Assembly: GCF_001050015.1 (NCBI RefSeq) | Contig: NZ_CVTB01000257.1 | Span: 1-56,247, forward strand | Reading direction: 5' to 3' | DNA: 56,247 nt | Source of the DNA: Mycolicibacterium malmesburyense | GTDB taxonomy: Bacteria > Actinomycetota > Actinomycetes > Mycobacteriales > Mycobacteriaceae | Shown: positions 55,173 to 56,247 of the stretch, piece after piece | Layout of the letters: each line of letters begins with the position of its first letter | Numbering within the stretch: the first letter of the stretch is position 1 | Translations under genes and position numbers: made by a program | The notes under the pieces: generated by a model | Database searches by the model: none | Seen by the model: only the letters and a program-made list of their open reading frames with translations | Told to the model about the DNA's origin: nothing

Positions 55173-56063
55173 CTACACCAGCGGGCGACCCGTGCGCACG
55201 CGCCAGTCCAGATCCTTGAGCAGGACGTTGAACGGGAATTGACGGACGAACCGCGGCATCACGTTGTTGATGCGGCCGAGCAGGCGCATCACGCGGTTGA
55301 ACCGCCGCTGTTTGGCCGCGTCCCACGGCAGCCGCATCTCATCGCGGAACCGTTGCGGCAGAAAGCCGGTCGTGATGAAGAGGTTGACCGCGTCGGTGCG
55401 CTTCTGCAGCCACGCCGGAACCCTGAGGTCGCCGATCCGTCCCGCGGCGATGGGCCACAGGTACTCCCGCACCGCGTCGTCGATGTGGACTTTGTCCAGC
55501 GACTGCTGCCAGTACTCGTCGAACGCCTTCCGGTCCGCGGGCCACATCTCGGCGGGCACCTGCAGCGTGGTGCCCAGCGCCGCGCCGTCGCGGTAATGGC
55601 GGTCGGCGGATTCGTCGTCCATCTCGCCGACGAAGATCCGGTACACGTCGACGAAGCCCTTGTACAGGCAGGCGGCCACCCACAGCTGCAGGTCCTTGTC
55701 GAACGCGTTGTATTCGACCGGGCTGTCCGGCAGCGAGTACACCTCGCGGTGTGACCGGTTGACCGCACGCCGGTACGTGGCCTTCTGCTCGTCGGTGCCG
55801 GCCAGGGCGACGGCGAGGTAGGTGAACGTGGTCCGGGCCCGCTTGATGGGATGCCGGTCGGCGCGGCCGCTTTCGACGCGGCTGTCCTTCACGCCGTAGC
55901 CGACCCCCGGCCGGGCGAGCTCCATGATCACGTTGGCCGGTCCGGACAACAGCCCGATACCCAGCATCGCGTCCTCCGGCGACACGTCGCGGAGCAGCTT
56001 GTGCCCCGGCAGAGGCGCGTCGTTGACCGGTCGTCCGACGTGGTCGATCGGCTGGGTGACCAT
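55173..56063 (-). CDS. DUF2236 (oxygenase MpaB-family) protein, Rv0276-like
   Basis: 296 residues, ATG start with AGGGG upstream. The family pattern is visible: LLSGPANVIMELARPGVGYG, RARTTFTYLAVALAGT, a His in NRSHREVYSLP, and WVAACLYKGFVDVYRIF. DUF2236 proteins include heme-type MpaB/latex-clearing-like oxygenases, but this subgroup has no assigned reaction. Divergent from a TetR gene, an arrangement that recalls Rv0275c-Rv0276, so the regulator may control it. Confidence 0.87.
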   Translation of the reverse strand: MVTQPIDHVGRPVNDAPLPGHKLLRDVSPEDAMLGIGLLSGPANVIMELARPGVGYGVKDSRVESGRADRHPIKRARTTFTYLAVALAGTDEQKATYRRAVNRSHREVYSLPDSPVEYNAFDKDLQLWVAACLYKGFVDVYRIFVGEMDDESADRHYRDGAALGTTLQVPAEMWPADRKAFDEYWQQSLDKVHIDDAVREYLWPIAAGRIGDLRVPAWLQKRTDAVNLFITTGFLPQRFRDEMRLPWDAAKQRRFNRVMRLLGRINNVMPRFVRQFPFNVLLKDLDWRVRTGRPLV

Positions 56064-56143
56064 CGGGAACCCCTATCGCAAATGTGAGAACATGTGTTTC
56101 CTGATATTGCCCCGGCTCGGCACCGGGTGTCAAGATGGCGGCC

Positions 56144-56247
56144 ATGGCACAGGTCCGCCCCTACCGCGGCGTCGACGCGGCCCAACGCCTGGCGCGACGC
56201 CGCCAGAGCCTGCTCGAGGCCGGACTCGAGCTGCTCGGGGCGGGGGG
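56144..56247 (+). CDS. TetR-family regulator, 5' part
   Basis: The ATG at 56144 opens 34 codons (AQVRPYRGVDAAQRLARRRQ then SLLEAGLELLGAG) before the window ends. The opening is the first helix of a TetR DNA-binding domain. An in-frame ATG at 56135 would add three residues. Divergent from the DUF2236 gene with 80 bases between, so it is a likely local regulator. Confidence 0.7.
   Translation, partial: MAQVRPYRGVDAAQRLARRRQSLLEAGLELLGAG

Overview
This is a high-GC actinobacterial chromosome segment, almost certainly from a non-tuberculous Mycolicibacterium/Mycobacterium. The evidence is a complete ESX-3 type VII secretion locus with PE and PPE genes, a mycolic-acid cyclopropane synthase, a 13E12-type HNH gene, F420-type and mycothiol-type enzyme families, and gene order that mirrors the M. 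tuberculosis stretch Rv0339c back to about Rv0275c. Homologue names come from recalled family knowledge and synteny; no database search was run.

Layout. 1-7.97 kb: the 3' end of a LuxR/MalT-type regulator, a membrane-anchored Hsp70-like protein, the ETF:menaquinone oxidoreductase etfD behind two palindromic operator-like sites, an AspC/AlaA-type aminotransferase and a small F420-type protein. 8.0-12.3 kb: a YibE/F membrane protein, a second LuxR regulator, a methyltransferase and a frameshifted small secreted protein. 12.3-18.6 kb: a mycothiol-dependent-type enzyme, a P450, udgA, a DUF7159-type protein, dcd and tRNA-Gly. 18.7-24 kb: secreted proteins of unknown role, a cyclopropane synthase with a damaged start and a large exported protein. 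24.1-28.5 kb: an SDR, a second DUF7159-type protein, an exported cupin and a Pro/Thr-rich Hsp70-like protein (Rv0312-like). 28.6-36.2 kb: a FAD-Rieske oxidoreductase, membrane and SnoaL-like proteins, an L,D-transpeptidase-like protein (Rv0309-like), an ArsR/SRPBCC pair, a PAP2-lipid kinase fusion and a second PAP2 protein. 36.2-38.7 kb: a 13E12 HNH gene and tam. 38.7-54.5 kb: a hydrolase and the ESX-3 operon (eccA3-eccB3-eccC3-PE5-PPE4-esxG-esxH-espG3-eccD3-mycP3-eccE3, minus strand) with an IdeR-like box upstream. 54.5-56.2 kb: a decayed methyltransferase gene, a DUF2236 protein and the start of a divergent TetR regulator.

How genes work together. ESX-3 is a single tightly overlapped transcription unit whose products form the membrane core (EccB/C/D/E), the protease (MycP), the chaperones (EccA, EspG) and the substrates (EsxG-EsxH, PE5-PPE4) for siderophore-dependent iron uptake. 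EtfD passes electrons from acyl-CoA dehydrogenases through ETF to menaquinone. The most unusual theme is four genes within 28 kb (1.4, 15.9, 25.0 and 26.6 kb) that share one architecture: an actin/Hsp70-like cytoplasmic region, one membrane helix, and a Pro- or Thr-rich tail outside. Three genes carry single-base indels in short homopolymer runs and one methyltransferase gene has lost its core. The indels could be assembly errors or real decay.
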